Assembly: GCA_019038695.1 (NCBI GenBank)
Contig: JAHOYZ010000008.1
Location: forward strand, 1-64,000
From: Candidatus Zixiibacteriota bacterium
GTDB taxonomy: Bacteria > Zixibacteria > MSB-5A5 > GN15 > FEB-12
DNA: 64,000 nt
Reading direction: 5' to 3'
Shown: piece after piece, positions 47,806 through 57,673 of the stretch
How the letters are laid out: each line of letters begins with the position of its first letter
How positions within the stretch are numbered: the first letter of the stretch is position 1
Notes under the pieces: model-generated
Databases searched by the model: none
Told to the model about the DNA's origin: nothing
The model's input: the letters and a program-made list of their open reading frames with translations, nothing else
Position numbers and translations under genes: made by a program

Positions 47806-48813
47806 TCATCGCCAAATTTCCGACTTCAGTTGTCGCCCCATGAGTTCCCCCACCGCATCAGACGGTGGTTTGTTTTCAAATAGAACCTGATACACTGCCT
47901 CTGTTATAGGCATCTCAACCTGGTGCAGTCGGGCTAACTCTCGACCCGAACGAGTTGTCTGCACACCTTCGGCCACCATAGACATCCCAGCCAGAATATC
48001 ATCAAGCGTCTTGCCACGACCAATCTGATCCCCCACATACCGATTACGACTGTGTTTCGAGGCACAGGTCGTTACCAGATCACCAACACCTGAAAGACCG
48101 GAGAAAGTCAACGGCTCGGCACTCATGGTCGCACCAAGGCGACCTATCTCTGCCAGACCTCGGGTAATCAAAGCCCCAAGAGTATTGTCGCCCATACCGA
48201 GTCCAGCAGCTATGCCGACAGCAATGGCTATTATATTCTTGAGCGATCCTCCCAACTCAACTCCGATCAGGTCACTACTTTCGTAGACTCTGAAACTGGA
48301 ATTGGAGAATACAGACTGCAGTCGTCTTACCAGTTCGGCACCGGTTCCAGCCGCCACCACCGCAGTCGGCAGGTCGAGGGTCACTTCCTCGGCATGAGAC
48401 GGGCCGGAAATAGTGGCGATCTTGTCAGCCGGGAAATCAAGAACATCAGACACTACCTGTGACATCCTCTTGAGGGATCCTGTTTCTATCCCCTTGGCCA
48501 GATTCACTACTCCCATAATGTCCGGATGGGGAGATCCAAGTCGCTCAAGAGCTGATCGAAGATATTGTGACGGCACAGCCAGTACGAGAAGGCTACATCC
48601 TTTGACTGCCTCGTCGATGTCGTTGGTGATCCCGATATCATCGGAGAGATGACACCCGGGGAGCTTGTCAGGATGAGTACGATGCTGCAACAATAGATCG
48701 TAATCGGTACGGTTGAATTCCCATAAAGTAACACTATGATCATTGCCATGAAGCAATCCGGCGATAGCCAATCCCCAAGACCCGGCTCCCAGTATCGCTA
48801 CTTTCTCAGCCAT
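47806..48813 (-). CDS. gpsA: Glycerol-3-phosphate dehydrogenase [NAD(P)+]
   Basis: The 335-residue cytoplasmic enzyme makes sn-glycerol-3-phosphate from dihydroxyacetone phosphate for phospholipids. The N-terminal VAILGAGSWGLAIAGLL binds NAD(P); SGPSHAEEV, the catalytic lysine in GSLKNIIAIAVGIAAG and FSGLSGVGDLVTTC are all present. Its ATG overlaps the plsY stop (8 bp), so the product and the acyltransferase that uses it are made together. Confidence 0.96.
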   Translation of the reverse strand: MAEKVAILGAGSWGLAIAGLLHGNDHSVTLWEFNRTDYDLLLQHRTHPDKLPGCHLSDDIGITNDIDEAVKGCSLLVLAVPSQYLRSALERLGSPHPDIMGVVNLAKGIETGSLKRMSQVVSDVLDFPADKIATISGPSHAEEVTLDLPTAVVAAGTGAELVRRLQSVFSNSSFRVYESSDLIGVELGGSLKNIIAIAVGIAAGLGMGDNTLGALITRGLAEIGRLGATMSAEPLTFSGLSGVGDLVTTCASKHSRNRYVGDQIGRGKTLDDILAGMSMVAEGVQTTRSGRELARLHQVEMPITEAVYQVLFENKPPSDAVGELMGRQLKSEIWR

Positions 48814-49465
48814 CTGAATGAGCCTCCCTCGATCGTACCGAACGAGTGATTTTGCTCTCGGTCCCGGCTATCAGTCGCACTATGTTCTGACGATGAGTGA
48901 TGAAAATCAGCAACACCACAATACCAGCCATCCAAACATAAACGGCAACAATATCGCGACCCAAAAGGTACTTCTCTGCGGTCACTATCAGGAAAAACGA
49001 CAGGGCCGCAGCCATTGAACTCAGAGAAACATACTTTGTTATCACCACTACGATTCCAAAAACAGCCAGACTAAGAAGCGTCTCAAACGGTAGGAGTGCA
49101 AGCATCCCGCCCAGGGCCGTGTTGACCCCTTTGCCGCCCTTGAAGCCCAGATAGACCGGGAATACATGCCCCAACACAGCGGCCAACACACATATCAAAA
49201 GAAAGGCATCTCCCGATACCAACTCCACTTCGTAGTGCCCGAGAAACTGGCGAGCCAGGAATACCGCAGCCAGTCCCTTGGAAACATCACCGATATAAAC
49301 CCATACTGCTGCCTTGTAGCCGACAATGCGCCCAACATTGGTAGCACCTATGTTACCCGAGCCATGAGCACGAATATCCGCGACACCAAAAAGCCGAGGA
49401 ACCAATAGACCGAATGGAATGGCTCCCAGCAGGTAGGAGGCGGTTATGGGTAATAGTGTTAACAT
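48806..49465 (-). CDS. plsY: Glycerol-3-phosphate acyltransferase (acyl-phosphate type)
   Basis: The 219-residue membrane protein (about five to seven helices) transfers the acyl group from acyl-phosphate to glycerol-3-phosphate. Motifs: GSGNIGATNVGRIVG (about 38-52), FPVYLGFKGGKGVNTALG, and a later IVVLLIFITHRQNIVRLIAGTE region. I start at the ATG 49465 (MLTLLPITASY); the open frame continues 79 codons upstream through a hairpin repeat and is not coding there. Confidence 0.95.
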   Translation of the reverse strand: MLTLLPITASYLLGAIPFGLLVPRLFGVADIRAHGSGNIGATNVGRIVGYKAAVWVYIGDVSKGLAAVFLARQFLGHYEVELVSGDAFLLICVLAAVLGHVFPVYLGFKGGKGVNTALGGMLALLPFETLLSLAVFGIVVVITKYVSLSSMAAALSFFLIVTAEKYLLGRDIVAVYVWMAGIVVLLIFITHRQNIVRLIAGTESKITRSVRSREAHSDG

Positions 49466-49476
49466 TTGGTTCTTTC

Positions 49477-49534
49477 GTAGGTCAGGTTGCTTGCAACCTG
49501 ACAGCGGGACTGGACCCCAGCTTTCGCTGGGGTC
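49477..49534. repeat. GTAGG-type hairpin element in the plsY leader
   Basis: GTCAGGTTG (49481-49489) pairs with CAACCTGAC (49494-49502) around CTTG, led by GTAG (49477-49480). A second perfect stem follows: GACCCCAGC (49513-49521) with GCTGGGGTC (49526-49534) around TTTC. It belongs to the family at 20302-28498 but has no closing CTAC here. It lies upstream of plsY and might be transcribed in its leader. Confidence 0.65.
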
Positions 49535-49565
49535 ACAAGAACCTGGTAGTCTTTGGTAACAGCCT

Positions 49566-50030
49566 TCACTCAGTAGCGATAGAGTCGTCCGGCACCAGGC
49601 CGGAATCCGGCTGTACAACTTCCTGCGTTTCGAGTACCATGTCGCCCAATTCAGGATACAGACCAACCAACATCTCGATATACTCGTCCACTTCGTCCGC
49701 ATCGATGTTTTCGTCTGAGACTAGAGGCTGCAGAGACTGCATGAACAATCCTACTTCCTCAGTTGCAATCTCCTCGTCCGCTTGCAACTTCTCAATGAAC
49801 GCATCCGTAACAGCGAACACTGCGATAGTATCGACACCATCGGCAGGATTTTCAGCAATCATTGTCCTGACACCGCTGATCATGGTCACAGCCCCATAGC
49901 GAGCCAAGGCATCACGATTCATGTAGCAAGTCACTCCGGCGATTGCAACCAACACGACCAGTACGCCTGCGATGATAAGAGCCACCAGGCAACCCTTGGA
50001 CATCCCTTTCCTCTCAACCTGTTCCGTCAT
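49566..50030 (-). CDS. Single-span membrane protein of unknown function
   Basis: The 154-residue protein has a basic N-terminus, one transmembrane helix (about 15-35) and an acidic extracytoplasmic domain rich in Glu, Asp and Val, with no cysteine pair or catalytic motif. GAGGGG precedes the ATG. It lies upstream of plsY on the same strand, separated by about 100 bp containing the hairpin element. Confidence 0.7.
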   Translation of the reverse strand: MTEQVERKGMSKGCLVALIIAGVLVVLVAIAGVTCYMNRDALARYGAVTMISGVRTMIAENPADGVDTIAVFAVTDAFIEKLQADEEIATEEVGLFMQSLQPLVSDENIDADEVDEYIEMLVGLYPELGDMVLETQEVVQPDSGLVPDDSIATE

Positions 50031-50196
50031 ATCCCCTCACTTTCCGTTTTGTGAGTTAAGATCTCTTATCCTGTTATGCTAATTCATACCAATGCAACTA
50101 CTTCTCGCAAATGGCTAACATCCGAGTTTAATTAAGTATAACAAGCTCCGGTGAGCTTCGCAAGGGAAAGAAAGTCCGAAGCCAAGCGAGAATACA
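50031..50196. other. Intergenic region, no feature seen
   Basis: Upstream of the membrane-protein gene, AT-rich between 50040 and 50150, with no gene, hairpin or clear promoter. The next repeat begins at 50197. Confidence 0.4.
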
Positions 50197-50312
50197 CGTC
50201 ATCGCGAGCCCGCCCTTGGTGGACGTGGCGATCTCATGCACCCCCTATTCCTAGCAATCGAGATTGCCACGTCATTCCGACCTCTCGGTCTTCACGCCTC
50301 ACAGCAATGACC
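50197..50312. repeat. GTCATTGCGAG-type interspersed repeat
   Basis: The element begins CGTCATCGCGAG and ends near CAGCAATGACC, forming outer inverted repeats (about 10 bp with mismatches). Inside, GTGGCGATCTC (50225-50235) pairs with GAGATTGCCAC (50260-50270) with one G-T-type mismatch. This layout is the widely scattered GTCATTGCGAG...GAGATTGCCACGTC repeat seen in unrelated bacteria. It lies just beyond the terminator of the ribosomal operon. Confidence 0.75.
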
Positions 50313-50351
50313 TTATCAACAAACCCGCTCGCCGGTGTGAGCGGTGATTTC

Positions 50352-50381
50352 ACAACAAAAGGCCCGCCGGTAGGGCGAGCC
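50352..50381 (-). terminator. Terminator of the ribosomal operon
   Basis: On the minus strand GGCTCGCC (50374-50381) pairs with GGCGGGCC (50361-50368) with one T-G pair around CTACC, followed by TTTTGTTGT. It lies about 30 bp after the rplQ stop and closes the operon. Confidence 0.85.
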
Positions 50382-50409
50382 TTCTGGATATTCGTGTAAC
50401 CTCAGAGGT

Positions 50410-50829
50410 CTATTTCTTAGCCGCTGCAGCTTTCTTGGCTTTTTTGTCCTTCTTATCGACCTCTACCTTGGGCGGAGGAGTCAACAGCTCAACGACCGAC
50501 ATCGATGCGCCATCACCACGCCGGACCCCCAGTTTCACCACGCGCGTGAAACCGGAATCACGATCCTTGAAATGGGGTACGATTTCGGCAAACAGCTTTT
50601 TGAAAACAGCCTTCTGGCGAATAGTCCGTGCAACCATCCGCTTGGATGTAAGCGTATCCTTCTTCGCGGTGGAAATAATCCTATCCACGATCGGTCGCAG
50701 CGCCTTGGCTTTCGCATCCGTAGTCTTGATAACACGGTGTAGGAACAATGACATGGCCATATTAGACAGCATTGCTTCCCGATGCGACTTGGTACGTCCG
50801 AGTTTCTTTATTTTATCTCGATGTCCCAT
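50410..50829 (-). CDS. rplQ: 50S ribosomal protein L17
   Basis: The 139-residue protein has the family start [17 protein letters not shown] and the [13 protein letters not shown] segment. It is the last gene of the operon. The C-terminus carries an extra Lys/Ala tail of about 20 residues ([14 protein letters not shown]) beyond the usual fold. Confidence 0.97.
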   Translation of the reverse strand: MGHRDKIKKLGRTKSHREAMLSNMAMSLFLHRVIKTTDAKAKALRPIVDRIISTAKKDTLTSKRMVARTIRQKAVFKKLFAEIVPHFKDRDSGFTRVVKLGVRRGDGASMSVVELLTPPPKVEVDKKDKKAKKAAAAKK

Positions 50830-50845
50830 TTCTAGTCACGCAATC

Positions 50846-51826
50846 TCAGGTTTGTGGTTCAACGTACTTGGACACATCAATACCGAACGAAAGCCCCATC
50901 TCATCAAGGATAGTGCTAATCTCGTTAAGGGATTTCCGTCCAAAGTTTCGGTACTTAAGCATCTCTGATTCGGTCCTGATGACCAAATCCTGAATAGTCT
51001 GAATATTGGCCGCTCGCAGGCAGTTCGACGAACGCACCGACAATTCCAATTCGTCAACGCGCGTATTGAGAAGATTGCGAACTCGTAAGGTCTCCTCATC
51101 CTCTTCAACTTCTTCCTCGACCAACACTTCCTCATCCATATGGATGAACAATTGCAGATGGTCCTTGAGCAGCTTGGCACCGTAACTCAGAGCATCCTCT
51201 GGAGTTACTGAGCTATCGGTAGTGACCTCCATGACCAAGCTATCGTAGTCGGTCTTCTGCCCTACCCTGGTGCTCTCGACGTGATAAGCAATCTTGGTAA
51301 CCGGTGAGAATAGCGAATCAACAAAGATCGTCCCGGCCGGGGCGTCGGGGCGTTTATTCTGTTCGGCCACGAAATAGCTGCGCCCGGCATCGATATCAAG
51401 TTCCAACTCGAACTCAACATCTTCAGTCAATTCGCAAATGTGCTGCTCAGGATTGAGAATGTCGATTTCGGGGTTAACTTCAATGTCTCCAGCGGTGAGC
51501 TTACCCTTGGAATTCGTCTTCAGCGTCAGAGTGCGCATGTCATCACAGTGCATCCGAATCCGAAGCTTCTTCACATTGAGTACGATCTCAGTAACATCCT
51601 CATAGATGCCCGGTACTGATGAGAACTCATGCAAACATCCCTTGATGCGCATCGAAACAACGGCCGCTCCCTGAATAGAAGACAGGAGAACACGGCGTAA
51701 CCCATTACCCAGGGTCGTACCATAACCTCTCTCGAGGGGTTCAATTATGAACCTGGAATAGTTTTCTGTCGACGACGATTGATCGTTGACGACTTCTTTC
51801 GGCATTGTAAGCGGTTTCCACTTCAT
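50846..51826 (-). CDS. rpoA: RNA polymerase alpha subunit
   Basis: The 326-residue protein has the N-terminal dimerisation domain ([22 protein letters not shown]) and the C-terminal domain (about 245-320) with [21 protein letters not shown] and [11 protein letters not shown], where the two helix-hairpin-helix elements bind UP-element DNA and regulators. The first Met ([12 protein letters not shown]) is preceded by GGGAGG at 12 bp; the start eight codons later is less likely. It lies in the alpha operon between rpsD and rplQ. Confidence 0.97.
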   Translation of the reverse strand: MKWKPLTMPKEVVNDQSSSTENYSRFIIEPLERGYGTTLGNGLRRVLLSSIQGAAVVSMRIKGCLHEFSSVPGIYEDVTEIVLNVKKLRIRMHCDDMRTLTLKTNSKGKLTAGDIEVNPEIDILNPEQHICELTEDVEFELELDIDAGRSYFVAEQNKRPDAPAGTIFVDSLFSPVTKIAYHVESTRVGQKTDYDSLVMEVTTDSSVTPEDALSYGAKLLKDHLQLFIHMDEEVLVEEEVEEDEETLRVRNLLNTRVDELELSVRSSNCLRAANIQTIQDLVIRTESEMLKYRNFGRKSLNEISTILDEMGLSFGIDVSKYVEPQT

Positions 51827-51858
51827 ACTGCGACAAATCCTCCCAAAGGGATGCTTCC

Positions 51859-52488
51859 TTACTTGGAGTACAACTCCACAACCAACTGTTCGTTAACTGT
51901 TAGCGGGATGTCCATTCTCTTAGGAACTTCAATCAGCTCGCCTTCAAGTCCGGCTTTGTTGAGCCGTAACCAGGGATATTGATCTCCCCGTCCCACATCC
52001 TTGAGGGCAGCATGGATCAGGTCAAGATTCTTGGACTTATCCTTGATCTTGATAACCTCACCCGGTTTGATGCTGTACGCCGGAATATCTACGATACGAC
52101 CGCCAACAGTCACATGACGATGGCGCACCAACTGGCGAGCAGACTTGCGGGAAGGTGCAAAACCAAGCCGATAAACAACGTTATCCAGCCGTGCCTCGAG
52201 CAACTGTAGCAGGATTTCACCGGTGACACCACTCCTGCGGTCAGCCTTCTTGAAGTAATTCCTGAACTGCTTTTCCAGAACGCCATAGATACGGCGAATC
52301 TTCTGTTTTTCTCTCAACTGCACACCGTAAGGTGATATCTTCCGGCGAAGATTCCGGCCGTGCTGGCCGGGTGCATACTGACGCCGCTCAACAGCACACT
52401 TATCGCTGAGACAGCGAGTGCCCTTCAAAAAGAGCTTCTCTCCCTCACGACGACAGAGCTTGCAGTTGGCTTCACGATAACGAGCCAT
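51859..52488 (-). CDS. rpsD: 30S ribosomal protein S4
   Basis: The 209-residue protein has four N-terminal cysteines (NCKLCRREG and RCLSDKCAVERR) that form the zinc site of the C+ form of S4, then the S4 RNA-binding domain (about 98-165; RHRHVTVGGRIVDIP). S4 nucleates 16S rRNA assembly. It lies between rpsK and rpoA. Confidence 0.97.
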   Translation of the reverse strand: MARYREANCKLCRREGEKLFLKGTRCLSDKCAVERRQYAPGQHGRNLRRKISPYGVQLREKQKIRRIYGVLEKQFRNYFKKADRRSGVTGEILLQLLEARLDNVVYRLGFAPSRKSARQLVRHRHVTVGGRIVDIPAYSIKPGEVIKIKDKSKNLDLIHAALKDVGRGDQYPWLRLNKAGLEGELIEVPKRMDIPLTVNEQLVVELYSK

Positions 52489-52529
52489 TAAGTCTCCTAT
52501 ACAAAATCAAATCCGTTATTCCAAATCAA

Positions 52530-52925
52530 TCATACACGCCGGCGCTTGGGCGGGCGACAACCATTGTGCGGGATGGGCGTGACATCTTTGATAATCGAGA
52601 TGTCCAGGCCCGCGGCGGACAAAGAACGGATCGCTGCCTCACGGCCAGATCCGGGTCCTTTAACCCACACTTCAACCCGTCGTAGTCCCATGTCCATAGC
52701 CTCTTTCGCGGCCGCGGTCGAGGCCTGCTGGGCGGCAAATGGAGTCGATTTTTTTGACCCCTTGAATCCTACTCGACCGGCACTGCCCCAGGCAATAGTT
52801 TTGCCGGTGTTGTCGGCTAATGTAATAATCGTATTGTTAAAGGTAGCCTTCACATGCACCACGCCATTGGCATCAACCTTGCGTGATTTCTTACGTGATT
52901 TACCTTTTTTCTTAGCGTCAGCCAC
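52530..52925 (-). CDS. rpsK: 30S ribosomal protein S11
   Basis: 131 residues; family segments [31 protein letters not shown] and the C-terminal [17 protein letters not shown]11 sits in the platform of the small subunit. Confidence 0.97.
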   Translation of the reverse strand: MADAKKKGKSRKKSRKVDANGVVHVKATFNNTIITLADNTGKTIAWGSAGRVGFKGSKKSTPFAAQQASTAAAKEAMDMGLRRVEVWVKGPGSGREAAIRSLSAAGLDISIIKDVTPIPHNGCRPPKRRRV

Positions 52926-52950
52926 TTATCACCTCAAACGAATAAAGGAA

Positions 52951-53337
52951 CTACTTCTTGCCCACCGGCTTTCTCTTCAAACCACCAATAGCTCGACTTG
53001 GTCCCTTACGGGTACGGGCATTGGTCTTTGTTCGCTGACCGCGAACCGGCAGACCACGCCTGTGACGGAGTCCACGATAACTACCGATATCCACCAGGCG
53101 CTTAATGTTCATCTGTATCTCACTGCGAAGCTCACCTTCCACGTTGTAGTCATTCTCGATGACTTTACGCAGCTTGGTAACGTCTTCGTCCGTAAGCTTG
53201 TTAACCCGCAGATCGGGGGAGATTCCGGTTTTCTCCAGAATCGCATCGGCCGCAAAAGGTCCGATACCGAAAATGTACCGCAGCCCAATCTGAATACGCT
53301 TGTCTTTGGGTAGGTCAACACCAGCTATTCTGGCCAA
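52951..53337 (-). CDS. rpsM: 30S ribosomal protein S13
   Basis: 128 residues; starts [14 protein letters not shown] and carries [17 protein letters not shown] in the C-terminal basic region that contacts the head of the small subunit. First gene of the alpha operon after rpmJ. Confidence 0.97.
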   Translation of the reverse strand: MARIAGVDLPKDKRIQIGLRYIFGIGPFAADAILEKTGISPDLRVNKLTDEDVTKLRKVIENDYNVEGELRSEIQMNIKRLVDIGSYRGLRHRRGLPVRGQRTKTNARTRKGPSRAIGGLKRKPVGKK

Positions 53338-53374
53338 ACCACTCTCCTTGCTCTATTCACTAACACTTCTTTTC

Positions 53375-53491
53375 TCAACCTTGTCGCTGCTTGTGGCTGG
53401 GGTTCCTGGAGCAAATTACTCGCAGAACACCTTTGCGCTTGACAATCTTGCAGTACAAGCAACGCTTCTTAATCGCCGAACGAACTTTCAT
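53375..53491 (-). CDS. rpmJ: 50S ribosomal protein L36
   Basis: A 38-residue frame too short for most gene callers: [11 protein letters not shown], then [14 protein letters not shown], then NPSHKQRQG. The zinc ligands Cys11, Cys14, Cys27 and His33 are intact, so this is the zinc-binding form. It lies between infA and rpsM, the normal position. Confidence 0.95.
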   Translation of the reverse strand: MKVRSAIKKRCLYCKIVKRKGVLRVICSRNPSHKQRQG

Positions 53492-53522
53492 AACTTCCAC
53501 CAATCAACCGCAGCAGGAAGGC

Positions 53523-53741
53523 CTACTTGTAACGGTATGTTATACGTCCTCGACTCAAATCATACGGCGACAACTCCATAGTGACTTTGTCACCCGGCAG
53601 GATTTTGATGAAGTGCATCCTCATCTTGCCAGAGATGTGCGCCAGAACTACATGGCCATTGTCCAACTCCACTTTGAACATGGCGTTGGGCAGTGTTTCG
53701 ATCACCTTACCTTCAACTTGGATGGTCTCTTCTTTGGCCAT
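53523..53741 (-). CDS. infA: Translation initiation factor IF-1
   Basis: The 72-residue OB-fold protein reads [19 protein letters not shown], then [20 protein letters not shown] and [14 protein letters not shown]-1 binds the A site of the 30S subunit during initiation. It follows map by 8 bp. Confidence 0.97.
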   Translation of the reverse strand: MAKEETIQVEGKVIETLPNAMFKVELDNGHVVLAHISGKMRMHFIKILPGDKVTMELSPYDLSRGRITYRYK

Positions 53742-53749
53742 AAGCTCCG

Positions 53750-54514
53750 TTATGCTATTGTCAAAATGTCTGCGTCACCACCAGCAGTGATGACAACCGT
53801 ATGTTCAAAATGTGCTGACGGCTGTCCATCAGCAGTTACTTCCGTCCATCCGTCGGGCATCGTCTTAACGTCGGCGGTACCCATGTTGATCATCGGCTCA
53901 ATGGCCAGTACCATACCCGCCTGCAATACTGGACCGTCATTGGGTAACCCAAAATTGGGTACCTGGGGATCCTCGTGCAATTGGCGGCCGATACCGTGAC
54001 CAACCAGACGACGGACAACACCATACCCCTGGCCTTCAGCAACCTGCTGGACGGCCGATGATATGGCGCCTAATTTATCATCTTTTCGAGCTTTGTCAAC
54101 TCCCGCCATCAGAGATTTTTTGGTCCATTCCATCAATTTGGCTTTCTCATCAGAAATCTCGCCCACAGCAAAGGTGCGCGCGGAATCGCCATAGTAGCCA
54201 TCTACGATAGAACCAACATCAACCGACACAATATCGCCAGACTTCATTACTCGCTTGCCGGGGATGCCGTGAACAACCTCTTCGTTAATTGAAATACAAG
54301 AGGCGGCAGGAAAACCCTGATAACCCTTGAAACCTGGTACAGAGCCTTGAGAGCGGATGCACTCCTCAATGAGACGATCCAGTTCAGATGTAGTCATTCC
54401 CTCAAGATCAGTCTCACCGACTAAATCAAGAACCCGGGCGACCACTTTGCCTGCTCGGCGCATTATTTCAATCTCTTCCTTACTCTTCAAATTGATCACG
54501 GCTGTTGCCACCAA
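53750..54514 (-). CDS. map: Methionine aminopeptidase, type I
   Basis: The 254-residue metal enzyme removes the N-terminal Met of new proteins. Metal ligands lie in [36 protein letters not shown] and EHTVVIT. The listed start is TTG; a GTG at 54499 (reading [13 protein letters not shown], the usual N-terminus) is at least as likely. It lies 8 bp after adk. Confidence 0.96.
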   Translation of the reverse strand: MVATAVINLKSKEEIEIMRRAGKVVARVLDLVGETDLEGMTTSELDRLIEECIRSQGSVPGFKGYQGFPAASCISINEEVVHGIPGKRVMKSGDIVSVDVGSIVDGYYGDSARTFAVGEISDEKAKLMEWTKKSLMAGVDKARKDDKLGAISSAVQQVAEGQGYGVVRRLVGHGIGRQLHEDPQVPNFGLPNDGPVLQAGMVLAIEPMINMGTADVKTMPDGWTEVTADGQPSAHFEHTVVITAGGDADILTIA

Positions 54515-54522
54515 CTATCTCG

Positions 54523-55170
54523 CTAACCCTTCACCACCTTGAGCAAATCCTCGAAGACACTCACCGGCGCTTGTTCGCCAGTCACTTCGATAAGGATTGA
54601 TTCCTGGCGGTAAAAATCTTCAATGGGCTGAGTCTGCTTCTTGTAAACCTCGAGGCGGTTTCGCACTACCGATTCCTCGTCATCAGGGCGACGCTGCAAC
54701 TTGGCACCATCGTCATCACAAACACCTTCAGCCTTTGGCATATTCGACGGATGGTTGTATGTACGCTGACAGGTTGGGCAGAACCATCGGCCGGAAAGTC
54801 TACGGACAACTTCTTCGTCCGAAACCTGCAGTAAAACAGCACCTTCCATTGTCATACTGTTCTTAGCGAACATCTCCTTGAGGCTCTCAGCCTGGGGAAC
54901 GGTGCGCGGGAAACCATCAAGGATAAACCCGTTGCTCAGCGTTCCATCTGCGACCTTCGATTCAATCAGACCAATCAGGAGGTGATCCGGCACCAACTCG
55001 CCACGTTCCATAAACTCCTTGGCTTGTTTGCCCAGATCGGTACCTGCCTTTACTGCATTGCGCAACAGGTCACCGGTAGATAGATGCAGGATTCCTAACT
55101 CGGCAGCTAGTTTCACCGCCTGAGTACCTTTGCCCGACCCTGGAGGGCCAAGAAAAATCATATTCTTCAT
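54523..55170 (-). CDS. adk: Adenylate kinase
   Basis: The 215-residue enzyme converts ATP plus AMP to two ADP. The P-loop is GPPGSGKGTQ. The LID carries CPTCQRTYN and, after about 17 residues, CDDDG, giving a Cys-Cys-Cys-Asp zinc site as in Bacillus enzymes. I start at the ATG 55170, which overlaps the secY stop by one base (TGATG). Confidence 0.96.
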   Translation of the reverse strand: MKNMIFLGPPGSGKGTQAVKLAAELGILHLSTGDLLRNAVKAGTDLGKQAKEFMERGELVPDHLLIGLIESKVADGTLSNGFILDGFPRTVPQAESLKEMFAKNSMTMEGAVLLQVSDEEVVRRLSGRWFCPTCQRTYNHPSNMPKAEGVCDDDGAKLQRRPDDEESVVRNRLEVYKKQTQPIEDFYRQESILIEVTGEQAPVSVFEDLLKVVKG

Positions 55171-56480
55171 CACATCGACCTTCCTCTGATCTTGCCCTTC
55201 TTCATAAACCCATCGTAGTGACGCATCATTAGATGCGACTCGATCTGTTGCAGAGTATCAAGCGCCACACCGACAACGATTAGAAGACCAGTGCCACCAA
55301 AGAAGAAGTTCACATTGAATCTCCCGATTAACACCCATGGCAGTACAGCAATCGAAGCAAAGAAGATTGCCCCGGGAAGAGTGATTCGGGTCAGGATTCT
55401 TTCGATATACACAGAGGTGTTCTTACCCGGACGAATACCCGGGATATACCCACCGTTCTTGCGCATATTATTGGCGATTTCCATCGGGTTGAATACAATC
55501 GCCGTATAGAAGTAAGCAAAGAAAACGATAATCAAACCATAGATAATCGAATACCACAGACCTCCGGGTGCCAACCAGACTGCCACCAGGTTCTGTACCC
55601 AATCAGTAGTAGGAAACAACTGAGCTACCGTGGATGGCAGAAACATAATCGACTGGGCAAAGATGATCGGGATAACACCAGCTGAGTTAACAGACAGCGG
55701 CAGGTGAGTTGCAGCACCTCCGAACACTTTGCGGCCCACGACTTTGCGAGGATACTGGACCGGTATTCGACGTTGCGCACGGGTTACCAGAATAACCGCA
55801 GAGATCACCAGAAGCATCATAGCCAACATAGCTATGGCAACGATGAAGTCGCGGCTGCCGTGCCAGACCAGCATCGTCTCTTGAACAACAGCGTCTGGGA
55901 AACGAGCAATGATACCAATAAAGATGATGAGCGAAATACCGTTGCCGATGCCTCGCTCAGTGATCTGTTCACCCAGCCACATGATAAAAATCGTGCCACA
56001 GGTAAAGGTCAGAATAGTCAGCGGGATAAAGGCCGCCGTATCCATATGGACAGCGGAGATACCGGAGCTGGCTTTGACCGTAGACAGGTAGCTGGCTGTT
56101 CCCCACGCTTGAAGCGCAGCGATCAGAACCGTAAGATAACGCGTATACTGCGTGATCTTACGACGACCTTCTTCACCCTCACGTTGCAAGCGCTGCAGAT
56201 ACGGAACTACCGCACCCATCAGCTGCAACATAATGGAAGCACTGATATAGGGCATAATACCAAGGGCAAAAATAGCCGCCTTGGCGAATGCTCCGCCCAC
56301 GAACAGATCAAAAAGTCCAAAGATGGTGTTGTTTGCCAGGACAGAGGCCAGGATATTCCCGTCAACACCGGGAGTTGGAATATGACCGCCAATCCGATAG
56401 ACAACCAGCAGGGCAAGGGTGTAGAAAATCCTTTTCCTTAGTTCTTCGACCCTGAATATCGACCTGAAGGTTTCAAGCAC
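55170..56480 (-). CDS. secY: Preprotein translocase subunit SecY
   Basis: The 436-residue channel has ten membrane helices and the family segments RIGGHIPTPGVDG, the LGIMPYISASIMLQLM helix and the cytoplasmic loop IRPGKNTSVYIERILTRIT. It forms the core of the Sec translocon. It starts with GTG overlapping the rplO stop (TAGTG at 56478-56482). Confidence 0.97.
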   Translation of the reverse strand: MLETFRSIFRVEELRKRIFYTLALLVVYRIGGHIPTPGVDGNILASVLANNTIFGLFDLFVGGAFAKAAIFALGIMPYISASIMLQLMGAVVPYLQRLQREGEEGRRKITQYTRYLTVLIAALQAWGTASYLSTVKASSGISAVHMDTAAFIPLTILTFTCGTIFIMWLGEQITERGIGNGISLIIFIGIIARFPDAVVQETMLVWHGSRDFIVAIAMLAMMLLVISAVILVTRAQRRIPVQYPRKVVGRKVFGGAATHLPLSVNSAGVIPIIFAQSIMFLPSTVAQLFPTTDWVQNLVAVWLAPGGLWYSIIYGLIIVFFAYFYTAIVFNPMEIANNMRKNGGYIPGIRPGKNTSVYIERILTRITLPGAIFFASIAVLPWVLIGRFNVNFFFGGTGLLIVVGVALDTLQQIESHLMMRHYDGFMKKGKIRGRSM

Positions 56481-56920
56481 TAGACCACCTCGGCCTTTCC
56501 GCCAGCCTCTTCCAGTTTGGCCTTCGCCGACTTACTGAAACGGGCCGCCTTGACTGTAAATGCCTTATCGACATTCCCATTGCCAAGAATCTTGACGGGG
56601 ATATTAGGCTTTCTAATCAGCCCGGCCGCCTTGAGTGTCTCGATCGTTACTTCGCCCGGCTCACATCGTTTGTTGAGTTCGTCGAGGTTCACAATCTGGT
56701 ATTCCTTGCGGAAGATATTAGTAAACCCAAACTTTGGCAGCCGACGATGCAGCGGCATCTGTCCGCCTTCGTGTCCAGCATACTTTTTGAAACCGCTCCG
56801 AGAGCCGGCTCCCCCATGACCACGTCCCGAGGTTTTTCCCCGGCCACTGCCGGTACCGCGTCCCAGACGTCGACGGTTTTTCTTGGAACCCTCGGGTGGT
56901 TTTAGCGTGTGAAGATCCAT
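56480..56920 (-). CDS. rplO: 50S ribosomal protein L15
   Basis: 146 residues; [20 protein letters not shown] in the glycine-rich N-terminal arm and the [15 protein letters not shown] segment. The last stop bases overlap the secY start. Confidence 0.97.
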   Translation of the reverse strand: MDLHTLKPPEGSKKNRRRLGRGTGSGRGKTSGRGHGGAGSRSGFKKYAGHEGGQMPLHRRLPKFGFTNIFRKEYQIVNLDELNKRCEPGEVTIETLKAAGLIRKPNIPVKILGNGNVDKAFTVKAARFSKSAKAKLEEAGGKAEVV

Positions 56921-56938
56921 ATTAGCCTCTCACCCAGC

Positions 56939-57121
56939 TTAGTCTATCTCTTCTACTGTCACCAAATGCAGCACAGCCTGAACCATACCGCGAATCTGCG
57001 GTGTGTCGTTGTGTACTACAGTACGATGCAACTTGCCCAATCCCAGCGCCTTGATAGTGCGCTTTTGAGGTTCGATGCGATCGATGGTGCTTCGAATTTG
57101 TGTTATCTTCAATTTGGCCAT
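56939..57121 (-). CDS. rpmD: 50S ribosomal protein L30
   Basis: 60 residues; [20 protein letters not shown] and the family [10 protein letters not shown] segment, then [15 protein letters not shown]. Normal size and position between rpsE and rplO. Confidence 0.96.
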   Translation of the reverse strand: MAKLKITQIRSTIDRIEPQKRTIKALGLGKLHRTVVHNDTPQIRGMVQAVLHLVTVEEID

Positions 57122-57150
57122 CAGTAACTATCCTCTAACGAGCGTCGCCC

Positions 57151-57633
57151 TTAGGCTTCAGTTCGCTCTTTGAGTTCCTGTTCTCGTGTTCTCAGTCGTC
57201 CCAAGCCATTCAATACAGCCTTGACTACATTGTGTGGGTTACGACTGCCCAGCACCTTGGCAAGGATATCCTGAACCCCCAGTGATTCAAGGACCGCACG
57301 CACCGGACCACCAGCAATAACACCGGTACCTGGTGAAGCAGGTCGCATAACCACCGTTGTGGCGCCAAAAACGCCATCGATCCGATGTGGGATCGTACCC
57401 TTGATAAGGCTGATATTGGTCATACTTCGGCGAGCTGTCTCGGAACCCTTACGGATCGCATCAGCTACTTCCGGAGCCTTGCCATGACCGACTCCGACTT
57501 TACCTTTTTTGTCGCCGACAGCAACCAGAGCAGTGAAGCTGAACCTTCGTCCACCTTTGACTACTTTAGCCACGCGCTTAATAGTTATGACCTTTTCCTC
57601 GAACTCGAGGTTGTCCATGTCAAAACGTGCCAA
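57151..57633 (-). CDS. rpsE: 30S ribosomal protein S5
   Basis: 160 residues; the double-stranded RNA-binding part [20 protein letters not shown] and the C-terminal [17 protein letters not shown] segment. S5 takes part in decoding accuracy. Confidence 0.97.
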   Translation of the reverse strand: MARFDMDNLEFEEKVITIKRVAKVVKGGRRFSFTALVAVGDKKGKVGVGHGKAPEVADAIRKGSETARRSMTNISLIKGTIPHRIDGVFGATTVVMRPASPGTGVIAGGPVRAVLESLGVQDILAKVLGSRNPHNVVKAVLNGLGRLRTREQELKERTEA

Positions 57634-57673
57634 TCTTTACCTCATTAATATGTCTAACAGACCACTTACTTTT

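Noticed and set aside
49466-49702. The 79 codons upstream of plsY as part of the protein
   Set aside because: They run through a hairpin repeat, have no family similarity, and PlsY normally starts as at 49465.
52546-53313. A 255-codon plus-strand frame opposite rpsK and rpsM
   Set aside because: Antisense shadow of two conserved genes.
55704-56441. A 245-codon plus-strand frame opposite secY
   Set aside because: Antisense shadow of a conserved gene; composition is not protein-like.
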